Shown in pieces: positions 15,430-21,343 of a DNA stretch of 21,343 nt. Origin of the DNA: CAYJBH01 sp964369445. GTDB lineage: Bacteria > Bacillota > Clostridia > Oscillospirales > Ruminococcaceae. Position 1 is the stretch's first letter. Every line of letters starts with the position of its first letter. Under the pieces are notes generated by a model. The model ran no database searches and was not told the origin of the DNA. It worked only from the letters and a program-made list of their open reading frames with translations. The DNA lies in the NCBI GenBank assembly GCA_964369445.1, contig CAYJFU010000037.1, forward strand, positions 1-21,343. Direction: 5' to 3'. The position numbers and the translations under genes are program-made.

Positions 15430-16422
15430 ATGAGGGTAGTGGTTGTAGGCGGAAGCGGCAACATTAGCGTATCTATAGTGGAGGGATTAATAGCGGCAGG
15501 TCATGAGGTTATCTGTTTTAACAGGGGCATAACAAACGCCGAACCTCTGCCGCCACAGGTGCGCTTTGTACATGGTGATCGCAACGATGAACAGGCTTTT
15601 ATAGAAAATATGCAAAACCTTGCGCCGGATGCCGCCATTGACATGGTGTGCTTTAACGCACAGCAGGCGCAGTGCAGTGTTAAAGCTTTTAGTGGTGTTA
15701 AGAGTTTTGTGTTCTGCTCGACAGTATGTGTGTATGGCGTTACATTTGACACATTGCCGCTGGGTGAGGATGCACCGCTACACCCGTCCACACCTTACGG
15801 AAAGGATAAAAAAGCGGCGGAAGATGTTTTTATGCAGGCGCATAAAGAGTATGGTTTTCCTGTGACGATAATGCGACCGGCCGTTTCATATGGCAACCAA
15901 AACGGCCTTGTGGGTGCCGCTTGTGATACCAACCTGTGGGTGAGTAGAATTTTAAATAACATGCCGATAGCGGTGTGCGGAAACGGCAATAATCTGCATC
16001 AATTTATGCATGTGCGAGATGTTGCAAAGGTGTTTGTAAGTGCTGTCAGCCTTAAAAAAGCGGTAGGTCAAACATACAATGTAGTGACTAAAACTGCCGA
16101 TGACTGGAACAAATATTATAAAACCGGAATGAATGTTTTGGGGAGGCAGGTGCCTGTAGTCGGAATACCGCGCGACCTTATCGATGCGCTGGGTGCAGAG
16201 CATTTCGGTTTGGCATATGACATTTTTGGGCACAACTGCTATTATGGGTCGGAAAAGCTGTACCGAGACTTTGCGGATTTTAAACCGACAATTTCGCTGC
16301 ATGACGGCATGTCCGAGGTTATAGAGTTTTGCAAGCAAAGCGGTACACTGCCACCTGTTGACACGGGCAGTGTGCATGATAGGACAATAAATGCCTTGCT
16401 CAAATTAAGGGGAGGGGTATAA
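15430..16422 (+). CDS. NAD-dependent epimerase/dehydratase-like protein (extended SDR fold)
   Basis: A 330-residue cytoplasmic Rossmann-fold protein. The N-terminal MRVVVVGGSGNIS is the dinucleotide-binding loop, with Ser in place of the usual last Gly. FCSTVCVYG and YGKDK (Tyr123, Lys127) occupy the SDR catalytic positions, and IMRPAVSYG with HQFMHVRDVAKVF matches the substrate half of extended SDRs. It resembles the CSP41/atypical epimerase group, so a real epimerase activity is not certain, and the substrate is unknown. A strong AAGGAGGTG (15416-15424) precedes the ATG. It lies 45 nt after the ABC pair with no terminator between, so it is probably the third gene of that operon. No terminator is seen in the 187-nt gap before rpsT. 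Confidence 0.88.
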   Translation: MRVVVVGGSGNISVSIVEGLIAAGHEVICFNRGITNAEPLPPQVRFVHGDRNDEQAFIENMQNLAPDAAIDMVCFNAQQAQCSVKAFSGVKSFVFCSTVCVYGVTFDTLPLGEDAPLHPSTPYGKDKKAAEDVFMQAHKEYGFPVTIMRPAVSYGNQNGLVGAACDTNLWVSRILNNMPIAVCGNGNNLHQFMHVRDVAKVFVSAVSLKKAVGQTYNVVTKTADDWNKYYKTGMNVLGRQVPVVGIPRDLIDALGAEHFGLAYDIFGHNCYYGSEKLYRDFADFKPTISLHDGMSEVIEFCKQSGTLPPVDTGSVHDRTINALLKLRGGV

Positions 16423-16536
16423 CGGGTAGGCACAAAAACCGACACATTTGAGCAGGCGGAATTTCTATCAGGCAACACTATCTGAGTAAATTGACTGTAA
16501 TGGTCAAAACTTCACCAAAAAAACCGCATTTCCCTA

Positions 16537-16565
16537 TTGCATTTTTTTAAAACATATGTTAAAAT
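16537..16565 (+). promoter_or_regulatory. Promoter of rpsT
   Basis: TTGCAT (16537-16542), 17-bp spacer, TAAAAT (16560-16565). The start would be near 16572, leaving a leader of about 38 nt. Confidence 0.65.
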
Positions 16566-16609
16566 TACTAATGCTGAATTTATATAAAAATCACAAGGAG
16601 CTTTTATTA

Positions 16610-16867
16610 ATGCCTAACATTAAATCCCAAAAGGATCGCGTAATCCAAACTAAAAAAGAAACCGCACGCAACAAATCTGTTAAATCCAACCTGCGCTCGA
16701 CACTCAAAAAGACCAACGCCGCTCTTGAAAAAGGCGATAAGGCAGATGTATCCTTTGCTGTTGCAACAATAGACAAAGCCGCCTCAAAAGGCGTAATGCA
16801 CAAAAAGACCGCTGCAAGACGTGTATCTCAGATAATGAGAAAGGCAAACGCAGTAGCCGCAAAATAG
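16610..16867 (+). CDS. rpsT: 30S ribosomal protein S20
   Basis: A primary 16S rRNA-binding protein of the small subunit. The 85-residue product starts at the ATG at 16610 with AAGGAG (16595-16600) 9 nt before it; the frame is open to an ATG at 16556, but that lies across the promoter and start point. The sequence is lysine/arginine/alanine rich and shows the family's MPNIKSQKDRV, KSVKSNLRSTLKKTN and the C-terminal KGVMHKKTAARRVSQIMRK. Length is standard. It is monocistronic, with its own promoter and terminator, as usual for rpsT. Confidence 0.97.
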   Translation: MPNIKSQKDRVIQTKKETARNKSVKSNLRSTLKKTNAALEKGDKADVSFAVATIDKAASKGVMHKKTAARRVSQIMRKANAVAAK

Positions 16868-16888
16868 TATAATAGTTAAAAACATTTA

Positions 16889-16926
16889 AAACAACGCCGT
16901 CTGCCATGCAGATAACGGCGTTGTTT
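16889..16926. terminator. Terminator of rpsT, probably also of the convergent dacF-like gene
   Basis: AAACAACGCCGT (16889-16900) pairs with ACGGCGTTGTTT (16915-16926); the loop contains a further 4-bp stem CTGC/GCAG. The plus-strand tail GGGTTGTTTT and the minus-strand tail TTTTAAATGTTTTT are both T-rich, fitting the convergent arrangement. Confidence 0.85.
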
Positions 16927-16959
16927 GGGTTGTTTTACACGTTTTTACGTTTTAGACAC

Positions 16960-18414
16960 TTAAAAGGTAAAAAGTGATTCAAAAAATTTTGAGTATGCCG
17001 ATGAAAATGTTATGCTTTCCACCGCGGCAGAAGTGACGACATCGTAGCGCCCCACCTCACTTTCGCCGGAATAAAGTGTGATTGCTCCAACTGCGGTGCC
17101 CTCGACCACGGGGGCGGGGATTGCCTCGACAAGCGTAAGTTTTGCCGTAAGTTCACGTTGTTGATTTTTTTGCAATAGCAGACTTTGGGGCAGTGTGTAG
17201 GTTATTGGCACAGCCTGTTGCTGACCCTGTGTCACAGGCACTTCGCCCGGGAAATTAAAGGTGTTGGGCATAACCGCTGTTTGGTAGTTTGCAAAACCGA
17301 AGTCCAAAAGTGTGCGCGATGAATCAAACCTGTCATCGCTGTTCGAAGCACCGAGCACAACGCTTATGAGTGTAAGCCCGTCACGCGTGGCGGTTGCCGC
17401 GAGGCATATTCCTGCGCCGCTGGTTGTGCCGGTTTTAAGACCGGTTATACCCGCGTAATTTTTCACCAGCTTATTGGTGTTGACAAGCATTGTTTGCCCG
17501 TTGCGCAGGCTGTCTGTCCAAATTGTGGTGTATTTTAAAAGTTCTTCGTGCTTTAGTATCTCTTGTGACATCAGCGCGACATCGTAAGCGGTGGACAGAT
17601 GCCCCTCTGCATCCAGTCCATACGAGTTCACAAAGTTTGTGTTAACCATGCCCAGCTGTTGTGCGCGGCGGTTCATCATCTCGACGAACACCGGCTCACT
17701 GCCTGCCACGTGTTCAGCCAGAGCCACCGCGGCGTCATTTGCGCTTGCCACACACACCGCGCGTAACATCTCGTCGACGGTGAAGCTCTCCGACGGATCA
17801 AGCCATATTTGACTGCCGCCCATGTTTGCCGCGTGCTGTGATACGCTCACAAGGTCGGTCAGCGCTATGTTGCCGGCATCTATTTCCTCAAAAACAAGTA
17901 GCATCGTCATAATTTTCGTTATCGACGCTATCGGAACAACCGCGTCCTCGTTCTGACGGTAGAGCACGTCACCGGTATCAGCTGCCACCAATATCGCCGA
18001 CCTCACAGGCAGGTTGAGGCTCACGTTGCTGTCAACCGACACCCCTACAGGTATGCTGTCGGCAAATTCCGGCGGCAACTCATCCTTGCCGGGTGCTATC
18101 TCAAATGCGTATGGGTTTTGTGACGGCGATGTTGTATCGGGGTTAGCACTGTATAAAGATGAATCCGCAACTGCTGTGCCTGACTGTGTCTCACCTGTTG
18201 GTGCAGGTACGTCACCCTCGCCGGCGTTTGGAACATCGGTGTCGGGCGCTGTAGCATCGGTTGTCGGTGTCGTCACAGACGGTGCGACACTGTCGACGGG
18301 TGGCGAAGTCGAAGCCACCGGCATCACCTCAACTCCGGCGGCAAAAACACGATAGAATGCGACGAACACAAGCAACAAACACAATAGCACCACTGATATC
18401 CTTACTATTTTCAT
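16960..18414 (-). CDS. dacF: D-alanyl-D-alanine carboxypeptidase (PBP5/DacF type)
   Basis: Removes the terminal D-Ala from peptidoglycan stem peptides outside the membrane. The start is the ATG at 18414 (484 residues) after a GCGGGGG sequence; the frame stays open to 18459, but that extension has no ribosome binding site and crosses into mtaB. A signal or anchor helix lies at about 6-25 (VVLLCLLLVFVAFYRVF). A long Pro/Thr/Ser/Asp-rich linker (about 30-105) follows. The peptidase S11 domain has the nucleophile Ser164 and Lys167 (SITK), the SAN motif at 224-226, and KTG at 327-329 in LKTGTTSGAG. A PBP5-type beta-rich C-terminal domain ends the protein, possibly with an amphipathic membrane-binding end (FFESLFTF). 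The linker is longer than in the typical family member and suggests the catalytic domain is held away from the membrane. Confidence 0.93.
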   Translation of the reverse strand: MKIVRISVVLLCLLLVFVAFYRVFAAGVEVMPVASTSPPVDSVAPSVTTPTTDATAPDTDVPNAGEGDVPAPTGETQSGTAVADSSLYSANPDTTSPSQNPYAFEIAPGKDELPPEFADSIPVGVSVDSNVSLNLPVRSAILVAADTGDVLYRQNEDAVVPIASITKIMTMLLVFEEIDAGNIALTDLVSVSQHAANMGGSQIWLDPSESFTVDEMLRAVCVASANDAAVALAEHVAGSEPVFVEMMNRRAQQLGMVNTNFVNSYGLDAEGHLSTAYDVALMSQEILKHEELLKYTTIWTDSLRNGQTMLVNTNKLVKNYAGITGLKTGTTSGAGICLAATATRDGLTLISVVLGASNSDDRFDSSRTLLDFGFANYQTAVMPNTFNFPGEVPVTQGQQQAVPITYTLPQSLLLQKNQQRELTAKLTLVEAIPAPVVEGTAVGAITLYSGESEVGRYDVVTSAAVESITFSSAYSKFFESLFTF

Positions 18415-18450
18415 ATAGCCCCCGCTAAAAAATACACTACAGGAAATTTT

Positions 18451-19725
18451 ATGATGCAAAATCCGAAAATATACTTCATCACGCTCGGTTGTAAGGTAAA
18501 CAGTCGAGAAACGGATGGTCTGCGCGCACTTTTTTTACAAAATGGCTTTGACATTGCACAAACCTTAACCGAGGCGGACATCGTATACGTTAACTCTTGT
18601 ACGGTCACGGCGGACGGTGCGGCTAAGTCGCGCAGTGCTGTACGCCGCGCAAAGCGTACCGTGCCAAACGCAACCGTAATACTGGGCGGCTGTTTACCTC
18701 AAACGGATGACACGCAAAGCTACGGTGCTGACATCGTTGTCGGCAACACAAAGCGCGCTGACATACTGCCGATACTACACCGTTACATGCGCGATAAAAT
18801 AAGCGTAAAAAATATCTCGCCACACAGCAGTGACGAGAGTTTTGAGTTGTTACCTGTTGACGGCGATGAGCATACAAGGGCATTTTTAAAGGTTCAGGAC
18901 GGGTGCCCTCGGAGTTGTAACTACTGCATCGTGACAAGAGCACGCGGCGATTCGCGCTCCATGCCTGCTGACGTGGTGCTGAGTGCGGCGCGGCAACTTG
19001 TAAGTCGCGGCCATAAAGAAATCGTGCTGTGCGGCATAAACCTTGCCTACTATGAAAGTAACGGTGTCGACATCGCACAGCTGTGCCTGCTACTTGAAAA
19101 AATACCCGAACTTGCGCGGTTACGGTTGGGGTCGCTAGAGCCGGACCGCTTAACGCCCGATCGCATAAAGCGTCTGGCTGAATGTTCAAAGCTTGCGCCG
19201 CACTTTCACATCTCGTTGCAGAGCGGCTGTGACAGTGTGCTGTCACGTATGGGTCGGTATTACGACACCTCAGAATACCTGAGCATTTTGAAAGCACTGC
19301 GCTCGGCTTTTACACAACCATCCTTTACCACCGATATCATGGTGGGTTTTCCCGGCGAGACACAGCAAGAGTTTTTGCAAACGGTTCAGTTTGTGCAAAA
19401 AGCCGGTTTTTTAAACGCACACATATTCAGATACTCAAAACGACCCGGCACAGTGGCGGCGGACATGCCAAACCAGATAAGCGAAACGGAAAAAAAGCAA
19501 CGTGCAGCGACACTGTTGTCAGCGGTGCAAGCAAACGGCGATGCCGTGAAAAAACACCTGCTGTCACTCCCCGACATGTTTCTTGCCGAGACAAAACGTG
19601 CCGATGGTAGCTTTGAGGGCACCACCGGCAGGTATGTTCACATCGTTGCAACCGGCAGTGATATGCAAAAGGGCGGCTTGTATCCGCTGGATGAGCTTAC
19701 AATACTTGATGGTCGGTTAACTTGA
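18451..19725 (+). CDS. mtaB: tRNA (N6-L-threonylcarbamoyladenosine(37)-C2)-methylthiotransferase
   Basis: A radical SAM enzyme that converts t6A37 to ms2t6A37 in tRNAs reading ANN codons. The N-terminal methylthiotransferase domain has the three cluster cysteines Cys14 (TLGCKVNSRE), Cys50 (NSCTVT) and Cys81 (LGGCLPQ). The radical SAM motif CPRSCNYC has Cys152, Cys156 and Cys159. Further family blocks are ELARLRLGSLEPDRL, HFHISLQSGCDSVLSRMGR and TDIMVGFPGET. The C-terminal TRAM-like domain appears short. GCKVN with NSRETD fits MtaB rather than MiaB or RimO. The start is the ATG at 18451 (a second Met follows) with AGGAAA upstream. The divergent carboxypeptidase starts only 36 bp away. Confidence 0.93.
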   Translation: MMQNPKIYFITLGCKVNSRETDGLRALFLQNGFDIAQTLTEADIVYVNSCTVTADGAAKSRSAVRRAKRTVPNATVILGGCLPQTDDTQSYGADIVVGNTKRADILPILHRYMRDKISVKNISPHSSDESFELLPVDGDEHTRAFLKVQDGCPRSCNYCIVTRARGDSRSMPADVVLSAARQLVSRGHKEIVLCGINLAYYESNGVDIAQLCLLLEKIPELARLRLGSLEPDRLTPDRIKRLAECSKLAPHFHISLQSGCDSVLSRMGRYYDTSEYLSILKALRSAFTQPSFTTDIMVGFPGETQQEFLQTVQFVQKAGFLNAHIFRYSKRPGTVAADMPNQISETEKKQRAATLLSAVQANGDAVKKHLLSLPDMFLAETKRADGSFEGTTGRYVHIVATGSDMQKGGLYPLDELTILDGRLT

Positions 19726-19726
19726 A

Positions 19727-19768
19727 AACACGTCCTGTCGGCATTTATTCCGACTGACAGGACGTGTT
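19727..19768 (+). terminator. Stem-loop after mtaB
   Basis: AACACGTCCTGTC (19727-19739) pairs with GACAGGACGTGTT (19756-19768) over 13 bp, starting right after the mtaB stop. No T-run follows because dispersed repeat copy D begins there, so the terminator call rests on position and stability. Confidence 0.6.
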
Positions 19769-19806
19769 GAAAAAGTCGACTTTGCAAAAGGTTTTGGCAA
19801 AGTTAA
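19767..19806 (+). repeat. Dispersed repeat, copy D
   Basis: TTGAAAAAGTCGACTTTGCA then AAAGGTTTTGGCAAAGTTAAC. It matches the first 40 bp of copies A (1709) and C (3807-, minus strand) and starts directly at the 3' arm of the mtaB stem-loop. Confidence 0.45.
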
Positions 19807-19835
19807 CAATAAGGTGAACGGTTAAAGGTGCACCT

Positions 19836-19940
19836 CTAATCAAGCTCTATGTATATGGGTTTTGTCATGCGCTTATAAACTAGACCCATTGTAACGGCAA
19901 ATGCAGAAACGAATATGCCAAAAGCTAAAATAAGTTTCAT
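19836..19940 (-). CDS. 34-residue single-pass membrane peptide, function unknown
   Basis: A short gene on the minus strand: ATG at 19940, TAG stop at 19836. A near-ideal ribosome binding site GGAGG (19950-19946) lies 5 nt before the ATG. The product begins MKLILAFGIFVSAFAVTMGL, a hydrophobic helix of about 20 residues, followed by VYKRMTKP (a positive-inside pattern) and a short acidic end IELD. It could be a small inner-membrane peptide or regulator; toxin, holin-like and subunit roles are all open. TATAAT (19959-19954) lies right before the ribosome binding site, too near to serve as the usual promoter for this frame, so it may be transcribed with the gene ending at 20034. Confidence 0.6.
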   Translation of the reverse strand: MKLILAFGIFVSAFAVTMGLVYKRMTKPIYIELD

Positions 19941-19971
19941 GATAACCTCCAATATTATAGTTGATTAATTT

Positions 19972-20011
19972 TTTCTGTGTACATATCACATCGTAGGTAG
20001 ATACACAGAAA
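19972..20011. promoter_or_regulatory. Inverted repeat between two minus-strand genes
   Basis: TTTCTGTGTA (19972-19981) and TACACAGAAA (20002-20011) are perfect complements separated by 20 nt. It lies after the 175-residue gene and upstream of the small membrane peptide gene. No T-run follows on the minus strand, so an operator or RNA processing hairpin is as likely as a terminator. Confidence 0.4.
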
Positions 20012-20033
20012 TATTGCCTGTTTTGCGTTATGA

Positions 20034-20561
20034 TTAATAATTCACAATTAAAAGATCGCCGTAGTCCTGTGACAGGTGTGGGGGATCGGCGTTTTTAAAG
20101 GCACTGCCTATGCCGTTTGAGTGGTCGGTGTAGACAAAAAAGTTTGCAAGCAGTAACTCACCCGGTTTTGCCGTGATATCGACAGCTTTGAGCACACCAG
20201 CTGAAAGTGTAAATTCCGCCCCCCAAAAATAGCCCTGATTGTCATCGCCGGATATCGGCTCAAATATGACTTTAACGTCCTCTTTGCGCTCTGTACCGTT
20301 TGAGATGACGGCGGTGCACTCATCAGCAAAAAAGTCAATAAAAAGTGACGGCAGGTCGGCACCGTGTGCAAGCTTTATCGCAAAGTGGCTGGACGGGGTG
20401 CGTTCAAACACCTTAAAACTTACGCAAAGGCCACCTTTTATACAGTATATTCTGACATAGCTGTATATGGGAACAATATCCCCACTAAAGTGAGTGATTT
20501 TTGTTGCACATACAGTATCTGCCTCCAGAGGAGTTCCACTTGTTGTTATCAAAACCGCCAT
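20034..20561 (-). CDS. Unrecognised beta-rich protein, perhaps carbohydrate-binding family 9-like
   Basis: A 175-residue protein with no signal peptide or membrane helix. Alternating hydrophobic segments (VPIYSYVRIYCIKGGLCVSF, LLLANFFVYTD) suggest a beta-sandwich. The layout, with GYFWGAEFTLSAGVL in the second half and a C-terminal block NADPPHLSQDYGDLLIVNY, is reminiscent of small clostridial proteins related to carbohydrate-binding module 9, but this is recognition by eye and weak. A gene-wide function cannot be given. The ATG at 20561 has AGGAG (20571-20567) 5 nt before it and a promoter at 20654-20682. The small membrane peptide gene lies 93 nt downstream on the same strand. Confidence 0.8.
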   Translation of the reverse strand: MAVLITTSGTPLEADTVCATKITHFSGDIVPIYSYVRIYCIKGGLCVSFKVFERTPSSHFAIKLAHGADLPSLFIDFFADECTAVISNGTERKEDVKVIFEPISGDDNQGYFWGAEFTLSAGVLKAVDITAKPGELLLANFFVYTDHSNGIGSAFKNADPPHLSQDYGDLLIVNY

Positions 20562-20653
20562 ATGTTCTCCTCGCTATCGTAACGCGAATTTATAACCTAT
20601 TTGTTTCAGTTTGGTCATTTTCCTCAGGTTGTAAACGATGAATATTTTATCAT

Positions 20654-20682
20654 ATTATAACATACAATTATAGGGTGCGCAA
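20654..20682 (-). promoter_or_regulatory. Promoter of the 175-residue protein gene
   Basis: On the minus strand TTGCGC (20682-20677), 17-bp spacer, perfect TATAAT (20659-20654). It gives a leader of about 86 nt and is back to back with the tRNA-Cys promoter. Confidence 0.6.
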
Positions 20683-20734
20683 GCGATTGTGTAAACCAAA
20701 TATTCAAAAAAATTTCGTTATCGATAAATAAACC

Positions 20735-20763
20735 TTGACAACGGGGCTTTTATCTGATAATAT
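20735..20763 (+). promoter_or_regulatory. Promoter of tRNA-Cys
   Basis: Perfect TTGACA (20735-20740), 17-bp spacer, TAATAT (20758-20763). Transcription would start near 20770, 18 nt before the mature tRNA. Confidence 0.75.
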
Positions 20764-20787
20764 ATAGCGTAGGTTACAGGTTATAAC

Positions 20788-20862
20788 GGTGCTGTAGCCA
20801 AGTGGTAAGGCAAAGGTCTGCAACACCTTCACTCGGCGGTTCAAATCCGCCCAGCACCTCCA
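20788..20862 (+). tRNA. tRNA-Cys (anticodon GCA), CCA end encoded
   Basis: A complete cloverleaf. The acceptor stem GGTGCTG (20788-20794) pairs with CAGCACC (20852-20858), followed by discriminator T and an encoded CCA. The anticodon arm AAGGT-CTGCAAC-ACCTT carries GCA, reading UGC/UGU cysteine codons. The T arm is GGCGG-TTCAAAT-CCGCC. The D arm GCCAAGTGGTAAGGC is normal. It stands alone with its own promoter and terminator. Confidence 0.97.
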
Positions 20863-20916
20863 TCTTGTGTATACAAAAAGTGTACCCTAAAAAATAACGC
20901 TATATCAATGTTTTTT

Positions 20917-20950
20917 GGCTCTCGATTTAATCGGGAGTCTTTTTTGTTTT
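20917..20950 (+). terminator. Terminator of the tRNA-Cys transcript
   Basis: GGCTCTCGAT (20917-20926) pairs with ATCGGGAGTC (20930-20939), using two G-U pairs, followed by TTTTTTG and TTTT. It lies 54 nt after the tRNA. Confidence 0.8.
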
Positions 20951-21059
20951 GTATACCCTACCTGATAAACGATATAAGCTTAAAATGAGCTATTTTTTGA
21001 TTGTTTTTAAGCTTGGTGTTTATATACATTATGTATGGACAAATACTGCAAAATAAAAA

Positions 21060-21182
21060 TCATTCTTTCAGCACAGTAATTTCACCGTTATGTAATATGT
21101 CAAAAATAGCCCCATCTAATACAAAATCTTTGTGTGGATATCGTATGGCTATCTGCCGAGATTTTTGATATTGTTGTGTCAC
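21060..21182 (-). pseudogene. Possible remnant of a protein C-terminus
   Basis: Reading from 21182 to a TGA at 21060, the 40-codon stretch has protein-like composition in an AT-rich, otherwise non-coding region: VTQQYQKSRQIAIRYPHKDF, then VLDGAIFDIL and GEITVLKE. No ribosome binding site precedes the GTG, and the frame upstream loses this character before a TGA near 21290. It may be the tail of a decayed gene or chance. Confidence 0.2.
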
Positions 21183-21332
21183 AAAAACAAAACTAAAATT
21201 AATAAAGAAAGTAGAGGAAAGCAAATGATATTTCACATAAAAAACTATATGGGGAGAAACTTTTAGAGTATATAAAGAATTCGGTCAGAGCCACAACACC
21301 ACAAAATAATTAATTAAAAAAATCACTCAACG

Positions 21333-21340
21333 AAAGGAGG
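21333..21340 (+). promoter_or_regulatory. Ribosome binding site of a gene beyond the window
   Basis: AAAGGAGG near the last bases is a full-strength Shine-Dalgarno sequence. The start codon should lie just past 21343. Confidence 0.55.
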
Positions 21341-21343
21341 GAG

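Larger units (their letters stand above)
20951..21343. other. Mostly non-coding AT-rich stretch at the window end
   Basis: No gene of usual length is present. It holds a 10-bp inverted repeat AAGCTTAAAA/TTTTAAGCTT (20976-20985 and 21005-21014), a possible decayed coding fragment on the minus strand (21060-21182), a 13-codon open frame with a ribosome binding site (21225-21266), and the ribosome binding site of the next gene at the very end. Confidence 0.6.

Noticed and set aside
18623..19297. 224-codon minus-strand open frame
   Set aside because: It is antisense to the radical SAM region of mtaB, and its Arg/Cys/His-rich composition is unlike a real protein.
21174..21184. TTGTGTCACAA palindrome as a Rex or CRP/FNR site
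   Set aside because: The half sites are separated by one base instead of the spacing those regulators need, and there is no promoter in register.

Overview
The window is a stretch of ordinary-looking chromosome from a low-to-mid GC Gram-positive bacterium, most likely a member of the Clostridia (Bacillota). I infer this from a GatCAB-type gatB, a pyruvate kinase with the extra C-terminal PEP-utiliser domain, an MtaB-type tRNA methylthiotransferase, strong AGGAGG ribosome binding sites, sigma-A type promoters with 17-bp spacers and an anchored D,D-carboxypeptidase with no sign of an outer membrane. I cannot place it below class level. No prophage, transposase, CRISPR array or defence island is visible.

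Layout. 1-4690: the end of gatB, a 554-bp non-coding gap with tandem hairpins and a promoter, pyruvate kinase (pyk), and a small-conductance mechanosensitive channel, closed by a two-way terminator. 4692-8447: a carbohydrate block with a family 3 beta-glucosidase on the minus strand, broken by one in-frame TAG, diverging from a fructokinase on the plus strand; the intergenic space has a clear promoter for each gene and two copies of a putative operator. 8490-9708: a hotdog thioesterase and a gene I do not recognise, each followed or preceded by very long hairpins. 9740-11632: a methyl-accepting chemotaxis protein on the minus strand. 11826-16422: a two-subunit asymmetric ABC exporter translationally coupled by an 8-bp overlap, followed by an NAD-dependent epimerase-like protein. 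16610-19725: ribosomal protein S20 with its own promoter and terminator, a D-alanyl-D-alanine carboxypeptidase (minus) and mtaB (plus), the last two starting only 36 bp apart. 19836-20561: a 34-residue single-pass membrane peptide gene and a possible carbohydrate-binding-like protein, both minus. 20788-20862: tRNA-Cys(GCA) with promoter and terminator. 20951-21343: mostly non-coding, ending in a strong ribosome binding site for a gene beyond the window.

How the genes fit together: most are housekeeping (translation, glycolysis, cell wall, tRNA modification). The beta-glucosidase/fructokinase pair could feed sugars to glycolysis and looks repressor-controlled. The most interesting non-obvious structure is non-coding: an 80-bp dispersed repeat with the core CTTTGCAAAA found four times next to genes (one copy forms most of the pyk leader), a family of long hairpins sharing a CGCC/GGCG(G) centre, the paired TTAAGTTAA operators, and the short membrane peptide gene with a near-ideal ribosome binding site. 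I see no convincing new multi-gene system.
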